A stretch of 24,611 nt of DNA from Botryllus schlosseri (GCA_000444245.1 ATSW01007315.1:1-24611), one strand, 5' to 3'; shown: positions 1 to 10,165, counted from the stretch's first letter. Numbers and translations are program-made. The notes: generated by a model not told the origin, from the letters alone.

Positions 1-224
1 GTAAAATAAATTTCATTCGCACAAACTAACCGAATATTGATGTACAAAAAGAAGATAAAAATACAACACCTATTTGCTCAGATGTGCAACAAATTGGCTA
101 CTATGTATCTTAAGCTATCAAGTGTCTCATGAAAAATGCTACTATTTTCGCTCGTTTTGATTTCAGCTATTCCACTAAAACCCTTCTACTAGTTAACTAG
201 TGCTTGGATGGTCAGGTCCTAAAG

Positions 225-310
225 CAGGGGTCACCAACACGCGGCCCGCGGGTCGCATGAGACCCGCGATGTCATCTTTTGCGGCCTGGGATCTGTTTTC
301 AGAAGAACGC
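225..310 (+). mobile_element. hAT-like transposon left terminus
   Basis: The stretch begins CAGGGGTCACCAACACG followed by GC-rich GCGGCCCGCGGG and GAGACCCGCGATG. This matches the usual look of many animal hAT termini (CAGGGGTC.CCAAC followed by GCGGCCCGC). The preceding 8 bases (217-224, TCCTAAAG) would be the target duplication. I found no second copy of them and no matching right end, so the extent of the element is unknown and it may be truncated. The family call is by terminal resemblance only. Confidence 0.45.
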
Positions 311-684
311 CCAGTACTGAAATTCATTTCTGTTTAAAAATATTGTCGACGTTGTTCAAAATGTGCTATTCTCCCTTTAGACACGCGAAGCCCCCTCCTT
401 AAACGTGTAAACCCCATCCTTTTGAAATGGCCCTTCAGACCCTAATACTCGGTTGCAATTCAATAAGTCGTATTATCAGTGTTGCGCGCGGCCAAATAAC
501 GGAAGGCGTGATACCAATTAGCGAGATTCGTCATTGCGCATTGCACTGCAAATGTAACGTGACACGAGTGACATGATCTCCCGCTGAAATAATTGCGAAA
601 TCAGGTCATTGATTGCTGCGTGCTCGGCAATCGTTGCTAGCCTGATTTAACACGTCTCCAACAAGCCTAGTTCCACTGACTTGA

Positions 685-812
685 ATAATCGCATCTGCAA
701 TTGACCGTGTGTGCACGATATCATCGCTGGTCTACACAATCGCATATGCATTGGCATGGTGCGCACGATATCATCGCTGGCCACACAATCTGCAATCTGC
801 ATCTGCAATAGG
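685..812. repeat. 50-bp minisatellite, about 2.5 units
   Basis: The 18-mer GCACGATATCATCGCTGG occurs at 713-730 and again at 763-780, giving a 50-bp period. ATCGCATCTGCAA, ATCGCATATGCAT and ATCTGCAATCTGCAT variants fall at the matching phase before, between and after. The flanks 311-684 and 813-1087 hold no gene I can support. Confidence 0.5.
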
Positions 813-1095
813 CCTAGTATACGAAAGATATCGCTAGACTAACTACCGCGTCTTGGGCCTACCATACTTTGGCCGGGGCTACGTAAGACGCATTGGTCAG
901 CGCGCGTATTTTATTGTGCGATGCCTTGATAAGCGCGGGTATTCAATTGTTCACGACGGATCAGGAAGTCGCTAATTAACAGCCATTTCGGACTCGTCGA
1001 CAAGCTTATCATACGCGTATAATCGTCAACACGAGGATGTTGTATAATCGTTATTTACGCATGTACTTAACCCTAATGAATTGATGCTATATTAC

Positions 1096-1589
1096 CAGGG
1101 CCGTAACTGCCGCACCCGAAACCCAATGTATGTATTATTTTCAAAAATATTTCGCACTAGGCGCAATTTCAAGTCGCCAATTATCTTGATTATTGGGTGC
1201 TCTTTCCCCAAGAAAAAATACGCAAGATTTATAGAAATGGGCATATCGGCGTCGGCCATTACCGCGGCATGAAGCAAAGACATATAACATTTTAGGCCGT
1301 GAAACATGCGACTCCAAGAAGTTTGCCAGAACGATCGCAGCGAGACAAACACACAAGACAAATACCATCCTGAAGGAAATAATTATCTCAAAAAAACTCA
1401 TTACGTGAGCAGAGAGGACAAGACATTAATAGCAATATATATAAGCAATTCCCGATCTTACTGACCGATTTTATCATGAATTATCGAGATTTTTCGCGCT
1501 TAGCGCTGGCTCACTGAAGTTCGGTTTATCACCATATGGGGGCCAGGACCAACGTTTTGGGGGGCTGACGAAGTGCTGTTACGGCCCTG
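1096..1589. mobile_element. Complete non-autonomous hAT element, 494 bp
   Basis: The element starts CAGGGCCGTAACTGCCGC and ends GCTGTTACGGCCCTG, so the terminal inverted repeat CAGGGCCGTAAC is perfect over 12 bp. It is flanked by an identical 8-bp target duplication TATATTAC (1088-1095 and 1590-1597). An 8-bp duplication with CAGGG ends is the hAT signature. No transposase reading frame is present, so it depends on a transposase from elsewhere. Small overlapping reading frames inside it are not convincing genes. Related pieces lie at 2316-2391, 7910-8180 and 11108-11330. Confidence 0.87.
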
Positions 1590-1597
1590 TATATTAC

Positions 1598-2100
1598 TAA
1601 ATTCGGTAAAAATCGAACCCGCCCTTTTGTTTCAACCACCCTCCCTTTTTTTCGGTTGGCTACGCCGAACAGACAGATAGTCCTGTCGACCCAAAATTAT
1701 ACCCTTTGCGGTCTATACTTTAATAACCCCTGAAAGGGTAAACTCTACGTTACTGTAACTTGCAAATGGCAGTCTGTAATGATAGTATTTAGTACTGTCC
1801 TTGTGCCTAGCATTAATCTAACAGGTATTACGGAAGTATTGATGATTGTTTAGCGAAAGTAAGCAGAAAGTGAATTTACCGTCATTTTTCCAGCCTCTGG
1901 CGGGTTGCTATATGCCTGTCACTACACCAGCTTCCAAACCAGGGTTTTGGTTACGTAATAATTATAGTGCGAAAATATCAATTCGCTACGGCTTGTGAGA
2001 GCTACGACTAGTGGTGCGTCGTAAGTTAAACAAGTTTTTACAATTGCGTCGCGACAACTAAAGTTACACTGCCCTTGAATTTCGTATTATGTTTATTTGA
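1598..2100. other. Intergenic stretch, nothing recognised
   Basis: AT-rich sequence without a supported reading frame, RNA gene or clear repeat. Confidence 0.5.
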
Positions 2101-2120
2101 AAAGCAATTATTATTCACGA

Positions 2121-2307
2121 TTTTCATTCGCACCACCTTCGTCATTCGCACTCATCCGGGATTTTCATTCGTACCATTCGCACCACCTTCGTCATTCGCA
2201 CTCATCCGGGAATTTTCATTCGCACCGTTCGCACCATATTCGTCATTCGCACTGCAAATTTTTTCATTCGCACAAGTGCGAACCGTCACACAGGTTGAAA
2301 AGCACTG
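2121..2307 (-). mobile_element. hAT-like end with GTGCGAATG subterminal repeats
   Basis: On the minus strand the stretch begins CAGTGCTTTTCAACCTGTG at 2307, a typical hAT-like start. It is followed by many GTGCGAATG copies (TTCATTCGCAC on the plus strand) arranged in about three imperfect units of roughly 50 bp. Subterminal repeats of this kind are common transposase-binding sites in hAT elements. The adjacent 8 bases are GTATATAT (2308-2315), but no matching second end was found. TTCATTCGCAC also occurs near position 11 of the window. The short overlapping open frames here are repeat artefacts. Confidence 0.5.
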
Positions 2308-2315
2308 GTATATAT

Positions 2316-2391
2316 GATCGGGAATTGCATGCATATTGATATCAAATTTTATCCTCTCTCTGCTCACGTAGACAAATTTACCGGTAGAGCT
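2316..2391 (-). repeat. Fragment related to the 1096-1589 hAT family
   Basis: GATCGGGAATTGCAT, then CTCTCTGCTCACGT and TTTACCGGTAGAGCT, match 8091-8170 in order and orientation. The first half matches the reverse complement of about 1405-1460. The LINE at 2392 is inserted into this fragment. The sequence after the LINE (7838 on, GAGTGA) continues the match to 8171. Confidence 0.55.
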
Positions 2392-2503
2392 CTCATTCGG
2401 CTTGAGATCGTCGCGTGCGGACCTCTTGCTGCGCTTCCTAACTGAGTAGTCTGAGATAGACAAGCGCTCTATAATAATTAGTGATCTACAACGCCAGTTT
2501 CGG

Positions 2504-3865
2504 ATGGAAGTCTCTTGCTCTGGCAAACGCAAACTGTCGCGTGTTTCTACGGACGTGGGCAATAGTGATAGTGATGCTCGTGCTTCCTTAGCGAAAGTCT
2601 CTGCTAAGGATTTTGCTAGTCAGCCTACGAAGCAACCTTCTAGCACCCAGGAACCGGGATTGAGCGAGCGACCTCAGGATGAAGCAGGTCAACAACATAG
2701 TAGCCAAATGAGAGTCGTTGTATCAGGTGAAGGCGTTTCGTTGAAGCGTCTCCATCCTACAGTAGTACGTAGGGCACTCTATTCATTGATCGGCGAATAT
2801 GAGGGACCTCGTCCTCTTCGGTCGGGAGACCTTCTAATCACATGCACCAATCCGAAACAGGTTGAAGCTCTCCTCCAGTCTGACTGCTTGACAGACAAAG
2901 TTTCTGGCTCTAAAATTAACGTAAAAACCTCTCTGTACCACGAAAAATCATTTGCTAGCAGAGCTGTCATTTCTGGCGTGCCCCTAGATATCAAGGAGTC
3001 AGAACTTCTCGACAATCTTAGCGGTGTTGGAGTATCAGCCGTAAAACGCCTCAAGAGGAAAGTCGACAAAGGCTACGACTCTTGTTCCGCCGTTCTCCTT
3101 TACTTCCGCTGTGACAAAGTACCTGAGAGTGTAAATTTCTTTTACCTTCGGTTCTGGACTAAGCCTTATAACCCTCCCCCTTTGAGATGCTATTGCTGCA
3201 ATAGGTACTGGCACTCTAAAGAAGCGTGTAGAGGAAAAGCAACTTGTAGTAAATGTGGTAGTTCTGACCACGAGCATGCCTCGTGCACGAAGGATAAATT
3301 TTGCATCAACTGCAAAAAACCTCACAGTGCCGCATATGGCGGTTGTAGCGTATATAAAACCGAAGCTAAACTGCAAATTATCAAAGAACGTACAAAAATC
3401 AGTTATTCCGAAGCAAAGGTCGTGTTAAACTCTGCCACCGCTGCTACCTCTTTGCCTACGTCTCATATGCACAGGACCGTTAGTGACGTCCTTGCTAACG
3501 ACTCCACATCTTCCCGACAACCACGACCTCGTCGCACCAAAATCAGTTCGATCCTTAGCAAACATACCATTTCCGTTCCTGCTCCCAATGACGGGGATTT
3601 GCGACATTTCAGGCAGACCAAATCGAAAGAAAATACTGTTAGCCATGCTGCTAGCCATAGGCCTACCCAACTGGCAGAGAATACCCCTATGTCTTCGTGT
3701 CAACCATCCACCCCAGATCTGTCGCAGTTACTTTCCCTACTTGTCGGAATCGTTGAATATACGATGGAGGCTGTCAAATCAGGTCAATGCAATGCGCTTG
3801 AAATCGTTTCTAGAGCATGCCTCAAGCATGGCTTTTCGGCTCCTGCTCCTAAAGTAAATGTCTAA
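2504..3865 (+). CDS. LINE ORF1: gag-like nucleic-acid-binding protein, 453 aa
   Basis: Predicted RNA-binding partner of the LINE, which in related elements coats the transcript and acts as a chaperone during target-primed reverse transcription. The N-terminal ~65 residues are Ser, Gln and Lys rich and probably disordered. Residues ~70-215 form a folded region, possibly RRM-like. Three zinc knuckles follow: CX2CX4HX4C at ~229-242 (CYCCNRYWHSKEAC), a second of the same spacing at ~249-262 (CSKCGSSDHEHASC), and CX2CX3HX6C at 267-281 (CINCKKPHSAAYGGC). This 3-knuckle arrangement is typical of I-like ORF1 proteins. The tail is Ser/Thr/Pro rich. The ATG is the first in frame after a 112-bp leader. 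The stop overlaps the ORF2 start by 8 bp (ATGTCTAA). The frame is fully open. Confidence 0.92.
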   Translation: MEVSCSGKRKLSRVSTDVGNSDSDARASLAKVSAKDFASQPTKQPSSTQEPGLSERPQDEAGQQHSSQMRVVVSGEGVSLKRLHPTVVRRALYSLIGEYEGPRPLRSGDLLITCTNPKQVEALLQSDCLTDKVSGSKINVKTSLYHEKSFASRAVISGVPLDIKESELLDNLSGVGVSAVKRLKRKVDKGYDSCSAVLLYFRCDKVPESVNFFYLRFWTKPYNPPPLRCYCCNRYWHSKEACRGKATCSKCGSSDHEHASCTKDKFCINCKKPHSAAYGGCSVYKTEAKLQIIKERTKISYSEAKVVLNSATAATSLPTSHMHRTVSDVLANDSTSSRQPRPRRTKISSILSKHTISVPAPNDGDLRHFRQTKSKENTVSHAASHRPTQLAENTPMSSCQPSTPDLSQLLSLLVGIVEYTMEAVKSGQCNALEIVSRACLKHGFSAPAPKVNV

Positions 3866-6800
3866 TCAAGGCCTTCGGTTCATCCAATGGAATTGTAGAG
3901 GTATTTATCGTAAACTACCCGAGCTTAAACAATTTATCAACAGCCTACCAAATACCCCTGATGTGATATTGCTTCAAGAGACTCATCTCATCGATAAGTA
4001 TTCCCCCAAGTTGACGGGTTTTCGGGTCCTTCGTAAAGACAACTCGCTTCATTCCGGTGGCCTGGCCATTTTTGTGCGGGAATCTCTCCCCGCGACTGTG
4101 ATCCAACTTGACAACCCATCTTGCATTGAAGTGTTATGTATATCCATCGGTCACCTACGCATCTGCAACGTCTATATGAGCCCTAACGCAATTTCAGATA
4201 GCGCTTTTGTTTTCCTTGAATCGCTTTCACATCGTGCAATAATCTTCGGGGATTTTAATGCCCACCATCTTTCCTGGGGGCAGCGAAATAACCGACGGGG
4301 CCGCCTCCTATTTGACGCTTTCGACCAAAATGGATTGGTGGTATTGAATAGCAGCTCGCCAACCCATCTTAATATTGCCTCCAACGCCATAAACCGCTAC
4401 TCGCTACTTGATTTATCCATCGCGTCTGCCGACGTATCCTCGAAGTGCCGAACCGACGTCACGGATCGTTTACTGGGAAGCAAGCGACTACTTTCTTGTG
4501 GTAACTACTTTCAAAGAAAAGTTTTCAAATGAAACCAACAGAAAAAACTCGTGGAATTTTTGCAGAGCGGATTGGGCGGCCTTTGAAAGAAAAATCGATA
4601 GGAGCTTAGAATCTTCGGGCTATGAAGATGTAAACTATTTGAACAAGACTCTCACAGAATGTGTAATGGATGCGGCGCATTCGTCAATTCCGAAGTCTCA
4701 TTTCTCGAACCGAAAACCTTCTGTGCCATGGTGGAATGCGTCTTGCGATAGAGCTGTAAGACGCAAGAGAGCTGCTTTCCTCGAAATGAAACGGACCTTC
4801 TGCATGAATGATGTCATCCGATATAAACGCTTGCGGTCGGAATGCCGGAAAATGATACTTTCTTCTAAAAGGGAAAGTTGGGAAAACTTTTGTTCTTCTC
4901 TGAATGATTCCAGTAACTACTCCAAAGTTTGGAAGGTAGTCCGCTCCTTTTCTGGTGTCCGTTCCTACATTATCATACCTCCGATCACTAGTGGTGGCGT
5001 CGTTACCGGTGGTGACGACAGGTCCAAGGCTGACGCTCTAGCCTTGCATTTTTCATCGGTTAGCAGTGATAGCAATTACACGTCGGCATTCCGAACAAGG
5101 AAGGAAACGGTTGAGAATCAAATATCCTCCCGAATCATCAGTCTCTCAGCACCTAACAATGAAATCATTAACGATCCTTTTTCCATGGCCGAACTGAAAT
5201 CGGCCATTTCGTCTCGAGGAAACACCAGCCCGGGCTTGGACGATATCGCCTACCCCATGTTGAAGCACTTGTCTGACAAGTCTCTAACATATATCCTCCG
5301 TTTGATCAACTCTTCTTGGAGCAATGGCCTTCTTCCCGACACCTGGAAACACTCTGTTGTTGTCCCCATATTGAAAGGTGAGAAAGACCCAGCCGCGGCC
5401 AAATCCTATCGTCCCATTTCGCTGACTAGTCACCTATGTAAAGTAATGGAGGTGATGGTAACGAGGCGCTTGAGATGGCACTTGGAATCTAACTCCCTTC
5501 TCAACGCCGCTCAGTCCGGTTTTCGTCATGGGCGTAGCACCATGGATAACATCATGCAACTTCATGATACCGTATACAAAGCGGTAAAAAATCGGTATTC
5601 CGTGATTGCAGTCTTTTTGGACATCCAATCCGCGTATGATATGGTATGGCGCAACGGTCTTTTGTTCAGACTAACAGAGCTTGGAATAAAGGGCCAAACG
5701 TTGAATTGGATAAGGAATTTTCTGTCACACCGATCTTTTCAAGTTCGAGTTGGTGGTTCTCTATCCAACGTTCATTTTTTGAAAAATGGCCTGCCACAGG
5801 GTAGTGTCATCAGTCCTCTGCTCTTTGCAATCATGATGGCCGATCTTCCCCTGTTAGTCAACACCTCCCATGCACTCTTCGCCGACGACCTCTTACTTTG
5901 GGATTGCGGTCTCTCCATCCCAGACCTACTTCTGTCCATGCAGCGCTCCCTGGACTCCATAGAAGAATGGTGTGACAAGTGGGGTATGCTCTTGTCCAAA
6001 TCCAAAACCGTCGCGATGTTATTTACACATAAAAGAAAAATTCCTCCTCTTGCTCTCCAACTGGATGGTGCGAATATACCGTTCGTGGAAACATTCAAAT
6101 ATCTCGGCGTCGTTTTTGATAAGAGGCTATCCTACAAAGCACATATCGAATACATTTCCTCTAAATGTAGTAAAAGATTAAATTTGTTGAGAGCTCCGAC
6201 TGGAACAAGTTGGGGAGCCAGTAAGAAGAGTCTCCTGTGTGTCTACCGTTCCCTCGTTCGTTCCATCATCGAGTACGGAATGCCGGCGTACTTTTTTGCA
6301 CCGGCCACACATCTGAAGAAGATCCAGGTTATCCAGAGTAAAGCTTTACGGATCTGTACAAATGCCATGCGTAGCACCCCGATTTGCGTTATTCAAGCCG
6401 AATGTCGGGAAATGCCTCTGCATCTGCGGCACAAGTTTATTTCAATGAATTACCGGTGTCACCTGATGAACCAGGACCCGAGAAACTCGTTCATCAGCCA
6501 AATTATTGAAGATTCCTGGCATGACATTTACAGTCTCACAAATCCAAGCTTTCAGACATTTAACACCTATACTAAATCACAGCTTTTCGATGGCTTCAAA
6601 TTGGACAGGTACCGGCTTCCCTCGTCTCCTCCTTGGTTGTTACCTCAACCACGTGTTGATTTATCTCTCCTCTCGGAGAATGCTTTACGTGGCGTTACTG
6701 AGGCCTATAACCAGACTTGTTTAAGTCACGTTGCCGATCATTACGATGCACACACGCTTATATACACAGACGGATTTGGTTCTAAATCGCTTGTTGGAGG

Positions 6801-7608
6801 AGGAGCGGCGTTTTGCATCCTTTCACTTGACGTTTCATTTGCCCAGGCTTGTTCAGCCGAGCATTCTGTCTTCTCGACTGAAATGATAGCGATCGACCTA
6901 GCGCTGAGTTGGATTACAAGAAATCGCAACTCGTCAACCGAATATATGATCATGTCAGATTGTTCGAGTGCCCTGGCTTGCATTCGCAACTTCAACATGT
7001 ATCCTCGCCATAAGCTGGTTTATGAGATATTATTCTCCCTGTCTCGATTGAGGGAATTCGACGTCAACGTATCATTCCTTTGGATACCCGGCCATGTGGG
7101 CATTCACGGTAATGAAGAAGCTGACAGATTGGCAAAGAATGTATCCACCACTCCGCCAAGTTCCGAAGAAATACCGGCGCTCTCCGAACAAGAAGCCCGG
7201 CACATAATACGTCGCCACTGCATGGCATTGTGGGATCAAGAATATCAGAGCTCCGAAAACGGCCTACGTTACAAGTCCTTCAACAGTTCTGTTCTACATC
7301 CTTCCCCTGGTTATGGGAATCGCCTTTATGATAGCATAATCCTTCGATTGCAATCAGGTCACTGTCGATTAAATGGCCATTTGTTTAAACTTGGAATGTT
7401 AGACTCTCCTGCGTGTTGTTACTGCCGCTATCCCGAAACTGTGGATCATTTCTTAATTAGTTGCCCTAAATATGACTTTCATCGTTCATTTCTTATTGAT
7501 AAATGTGTTCAATTAAAAGTGAATTTCTGCATTGATGATTTGCTCACTGATTCTCGTATAGTCCCGTATGTCGTTGAATTTGTGTTATCGTGCAACCGCT
7601 ATTTATAA
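3858..7608 (+). pseudogene. LINE ORF2 (endonuclease-RT-RNase H), one frameshift
   Basis: The catalytic polyprotein nicks target DNA, primes cDNA synthesis from the nick and degrades template RNA. It opens at 3858 with the endonuclease: WNCRGI, LLQETHL, GDFNAHHLSWG, SLLDLSIAS. The first frame runs to a stop at 4532. Homology moves to another frame at 4486 (SDYFLVVTTF), at a tandem AAGC-AAGC duplication (4478-4485) that adds 4 bp. The rest is open to 7608. The reverse transcriptase shows FLDIQSAYD (~5614-5640), GLPQGSVISPLLF (~5790-5826) and catalytic FADD at 5878-5889. RNase H begins IYTDGF (Asp at 6769-6771), followed by EMIAIDLAL, MSDCSSAL and EEADRLAKN. A C-terminal CCHC motif (CCYCRYPETVDHFLISC) lies near 7411-7460. 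All catalytic residues I can identify are kept, so the break looks recent. Confidence 0.92.
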
Positions 7609-7825
7609 ACGTATATAGTCTGTTATTTATTTTTGTTATGTTCGTATGTGCATCAATTTTTCTAATCGCCTTTTCTCACTTGATTGATTCTACGTCATTA
7701 AGCTATTGATCATTATTTCGTGTTACCTCCCTTATTTGTGTACTATGTTCAATGACTGTGGTGCAAAAGGCCGTCAGGCGATAAGCGCCAAAATTTTTGT
7801 TTATTAAACAACAACAACAACAACA
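7609..7825 (+). other. LINE 3' UTR, hairpin and (CAA)n tail
   Basis: About 195 bp of untranslated sequence ends in GGCGATAAGCGCC (7777-7789), which can pair as a 4-bp GGCG/CGCC stem with an ATAAG loop. A T-rich stretch and about seven CAA repeats (7805-7825) follow. In related LINEs a 3'-end RNA structure is recognised by the element's own reverse transcriptase; that role here is inferred. Confidence 0.6.
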
Positions 7826-7909
7826 ACCGGTAGAGCTGAGTGATGTGGGATTGAAAAGGTAGGACCCCTCAATAATAATTATATACATCTTCGGGCGTAT
7901 ACCCGTTGG

Positions 7910-8180
7910 CAGGAACGAAACGGCACTTCGTCAGGCCCCCGAAAAAACTTGGGTCTTGGGCTCCAATAGGGTGATAAACCGACCGCCCCAATCCCGTTGT
8001 TCGTTTTGCCACGAAATCAGCTGTACTGTTTAGCGAGCCAGTGCGAAGTGCCAAAACTTTCGATAATTCATGATTAAATCGGTCATTAAGATCGGGAATT
8101 GCATATATATTGCTATTAATTTCTTGTCCTCTCTGCTCACGTTACCAGATTTACCGGTAGAGCTGAGTGAGTGCAATGTT
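7910..8180 (-). repeat. Diverged inverted relative of the 1096-1589 hAT element
   Basis: Starting CAGGAACGAAACGGCACTTCG at 7910, it matches the reverse complement of 1405-1589: GCACTTCGTCAGG, GGGTGATAAACCGA, GCGAGCCAG, TTCATGATTAAATCGGTCA, GATCGGGAATTGC, CTCTCTGCTCACG. It has extra internal sequence relative to that element. The segment 8140-8180 (CCGGTAGAGCTGAGTGA) matches the LINE target site. No convincing 8-bp duplication was found. Between 8181 and 8394 I see no gene. Confidence 0.58.
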
Positions 8181-8300
8181 CCGTCTAAGCTGCTCACGTG
8201 CGCAGTGCTGACATGGTATCTGTGCACAGAAAATCTACGTTGCGCACAACTAATCCGAAGTTTTGACCTTTTTTTAGTCGTTACGCATTGTTGTCCAAGG

Positions 8301-8334
8301 GTCTGCGCAGTGAGTTTATTGAGTGTGCGCAGAC
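8301..8334. repeat. Perfect 9-bp inverted repeat
   Basis: GTCTGCGCA (8301-8309) and TGCGCAGAC (8326-8334) pair across a 16-base spacer. It lies in non-coding repeat debris and has no recognised function; it could be an internal hairpin of a transposon. Confidence 0.4.
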
Positions 8335-8394
8335 TCATCAAAACGTGGAGCGAACAATGTGAGGTGTCTTGGAAACTGTAGGGCCCGTAACTAA

Positions 8395-9885
8395 TAATCA
8401 ATCAAAAACAGAAAACCAAGTGGAATTACCGAGCGAGTCCAAAATGACATCAATCCTTGGCAGACTCTAGGCGTTTTTCACTGTAACTTCGTTCAGTTTT
8501 CGAAAATCCAAAACAACACGAGATGACCCATCTTTCTTAGGCACCAACAACAAAGGTGTATTATACGGGGAGTCCGATTGCTCAATAACATCTTGATCCA
8601 GCATCTTATCAATCTCAACGTCCAATATCTTTCGCTTGGCCCAGCCCAATCGTCGCGGAGGCACTTTGATTGGTTTAGACGAGGAAGTCACAATTTTGTG
8701 CTTGATCACAGAAGTACGATCCAAGCGACCATCTGGGCCACAGTTAACATCCTGAAATTCAATCAGGAGGTTCCGCAATGATTCGAGGTGGAAATCAGAG
8801 AGAACTTCCACACCGTCTACCAGACACTCCAGATGCTCAAGTAGAGATCCAGGATGATGAGGGACATCCTGAACAAGCGTGGGACAGCAAAATTCCACAG
8901 GCTGACACTCTTGCGGACACAAAACTCCCAGTAACAAGGCAGCTGGCAAAATAATGTCCTCACCGCCAGAATTAACCAACGGGGTATCCTATCCAATTAT
9001 GGGTCTGCCAATCCAGGGCCAAATACAGACCACTCGACTCATATTCACTCACGAAATTGCCTGAAGGTTCGAAAATAACCGCAATTCCATCCAACTGGGG
9101 CCAAGTCTCATCAAGTTTACCAAATATTTTCGTCTCACTGTACCCAGATATAGCTACATCATCACGATCCAAAAAGATTCTACAGCAGGGCACTGATGGA
9201 GCGGACGGTTTAAGATTGACCCTTTGGCCCAACACTTCCGTGCATTCGTCTTTTGCATACAACACACAATCATACTCTTTAAAATAATCATAATCATAAC
9301 CCAAAATCCCAACAGCGGCGCCGAGCTCCGCAACAACCACTTCCTTGACAACACACACAGACTCAATGCACATTTGCACCTTACTCCTACACCTAACACG
9401 TTCAGCCATCCACCATTGGCAACTTTATACGACTTCTCATATGGAAACAGCTCACCTTTGTTAGGCATATATCCTCCACACAGAAATATCGATAACTGTA
9501 ATCGCACTGCCCGTGTCAATAAGAAACTTGATCGAAAAACCATTCACACGCACCATCGCAAACCAATTAGTTGATAAAGCTAACGAAAAAAAACAAAGAA
9601 TCATGTTCTAACATCCTATCCAAAGATTTGTCCATAGCACTAGTCTTATTCGCGGTATCACTGGACCAATGATCCGCTACTAATGGTTTAAAGCTTGATG
9701 GGGTCGGTTGAGCAGGCACATTTTTATCAAACACAGGGCCATACATCTGGTTCGGAGCAGGATACTGGAATTGACATTGCTCGGCCATGTGACCAGCTCC
9801 ACGGCACCTCGCGCAAACAGGAACCGGGCAATTACGTATCAAATGGGACGGATCACCGCACCGGTAGCATTTCGGCATTACACGA
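8395..9885 (-). mobile_element. Ty3/gypsy LTR retrotransposon fossil, internal part
   Basis: Fossil internal region of a Ty3/gypsy (Metaviridae-type) element. Reading from 9885 down: gag nucleocapsid with two CCHC knuckles (CYRCGDPSHLIRNC and CARCRGAGHMAEQC), an aspartic-protease segment with an IDTGSA active-site motif near 9520, then the start of the reverse transcriptase (TPLLLVPKKDGSSRV, DFRKLN) near 8480-8560. No LTR, RNase H or integrase was seen, so both ends are missing. It is broken in at least three places in addition to the missing ends. The motifs are still easy to read, suggesting moderate age. Its right side abuts a hAT-like terminus. Confidence 0.82.
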
Positions 9886-9931
9886 ACGTCGGGCCGCATG
9901 CGGCCCTCAGGGCCGCGGTTGGGAATCACTG
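9886..9931 (-). mobile_element. hAT-like right terminus
   Basis: On the minus strand from 9931 it reads CAGTGATTCCCAACCGCGG, followed by GCCGCATGCGGCCC. This is the usual GC-rich hAT end. The next 8 bases outside are ATCTATAG (9932-9939), with no second copy found. The Ty3/gypsy fossil begins immediately inside this end. Confidence 0.5.
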
Positions 9932-9939
9932 ATCTATAG

Positions 9940-10089
9940 TAATCTAGCTAGAGTCTGTCAGCCGTCAGTAACATCCGATGTAGCAACGAAGACATATAGG
10001 TGCCGCCGTGCCGGCTTGTGACGTCATACTGAATTGTTGTCAATTGTCGACAACATCATAGTTGCACTAGAACGCACTTTACTGTATGC
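9940..10089. other. Short intergenic stretch, nothing recognised
   Basis: No supported gene or repeat. Confidence 0.4.
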
Positions 10090-10165
10090 CAGGGGCGGGC
10101 AACTTCTCCAATCGGCGGGCCGGATACAGGAAAATTAAGTACTTGGCGGGCCGGATTGCTGAATC
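10090..10165 (+). mobile_element. hAT-like terminus
   Basis: Begins CAGGGGCGGGCAACTTC and contains two GGCGGGCCGGAT copies (about 10117 and 10145), typical of hAT subtermini. The preceding 8 bases are CTGTATGC. No matching other end was identified, so the element boundary on the right is unknown. Confidence 0.42.

Larger units (their letters stand above)
2392..7825 (+). mobile_element. Full-length RNase H-bearing LINE (I/Nimb-like group)
   Basis: A 5.4-kb non-LTR retrotransposon bounded by a 12-bp target duplication ACCGGTAGAGCT (2380-2391 and 7826-7837; the first A is ambiguous with the tail). Order: 112-bp 5' UTR, ORF1 with three CCHC knuckles, ORF2 with apurinic-type endonuclease, reverse transcriptase, RNase H and a C-terminal CCHC motif, a 3' UTR with a short hairpin, and a (CAA)n tail. 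RNase H after the reverse transcriptase together with the three-knuckle ORF1 is the architecture of the I-related LINE clades. Clade placement within that group is an inference. Perfect duplication, an intact ORF1 and only one visible lesion in ORF2 argue for a recent insertion. Confidence 0.93.

Noticed and set aside
1092-1401. Two overlapping minus-strand open frames
   Set aside because: Both lie inside the non-autonomous hAT element and show no transposase features.
2152-2562. 136-codon minus-strand open frame with repeated ANDEGGAN-like residues
   Set aside because: The repeats are the translation of the GTGCGAATG array, and the frame crosses the LINE boundary.
8030-8401. 123-codon minus-strand open frame
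   Set aside because: It spans hAT-derived repeat debris and the hairpin at 8301; it has no protein-like motif.
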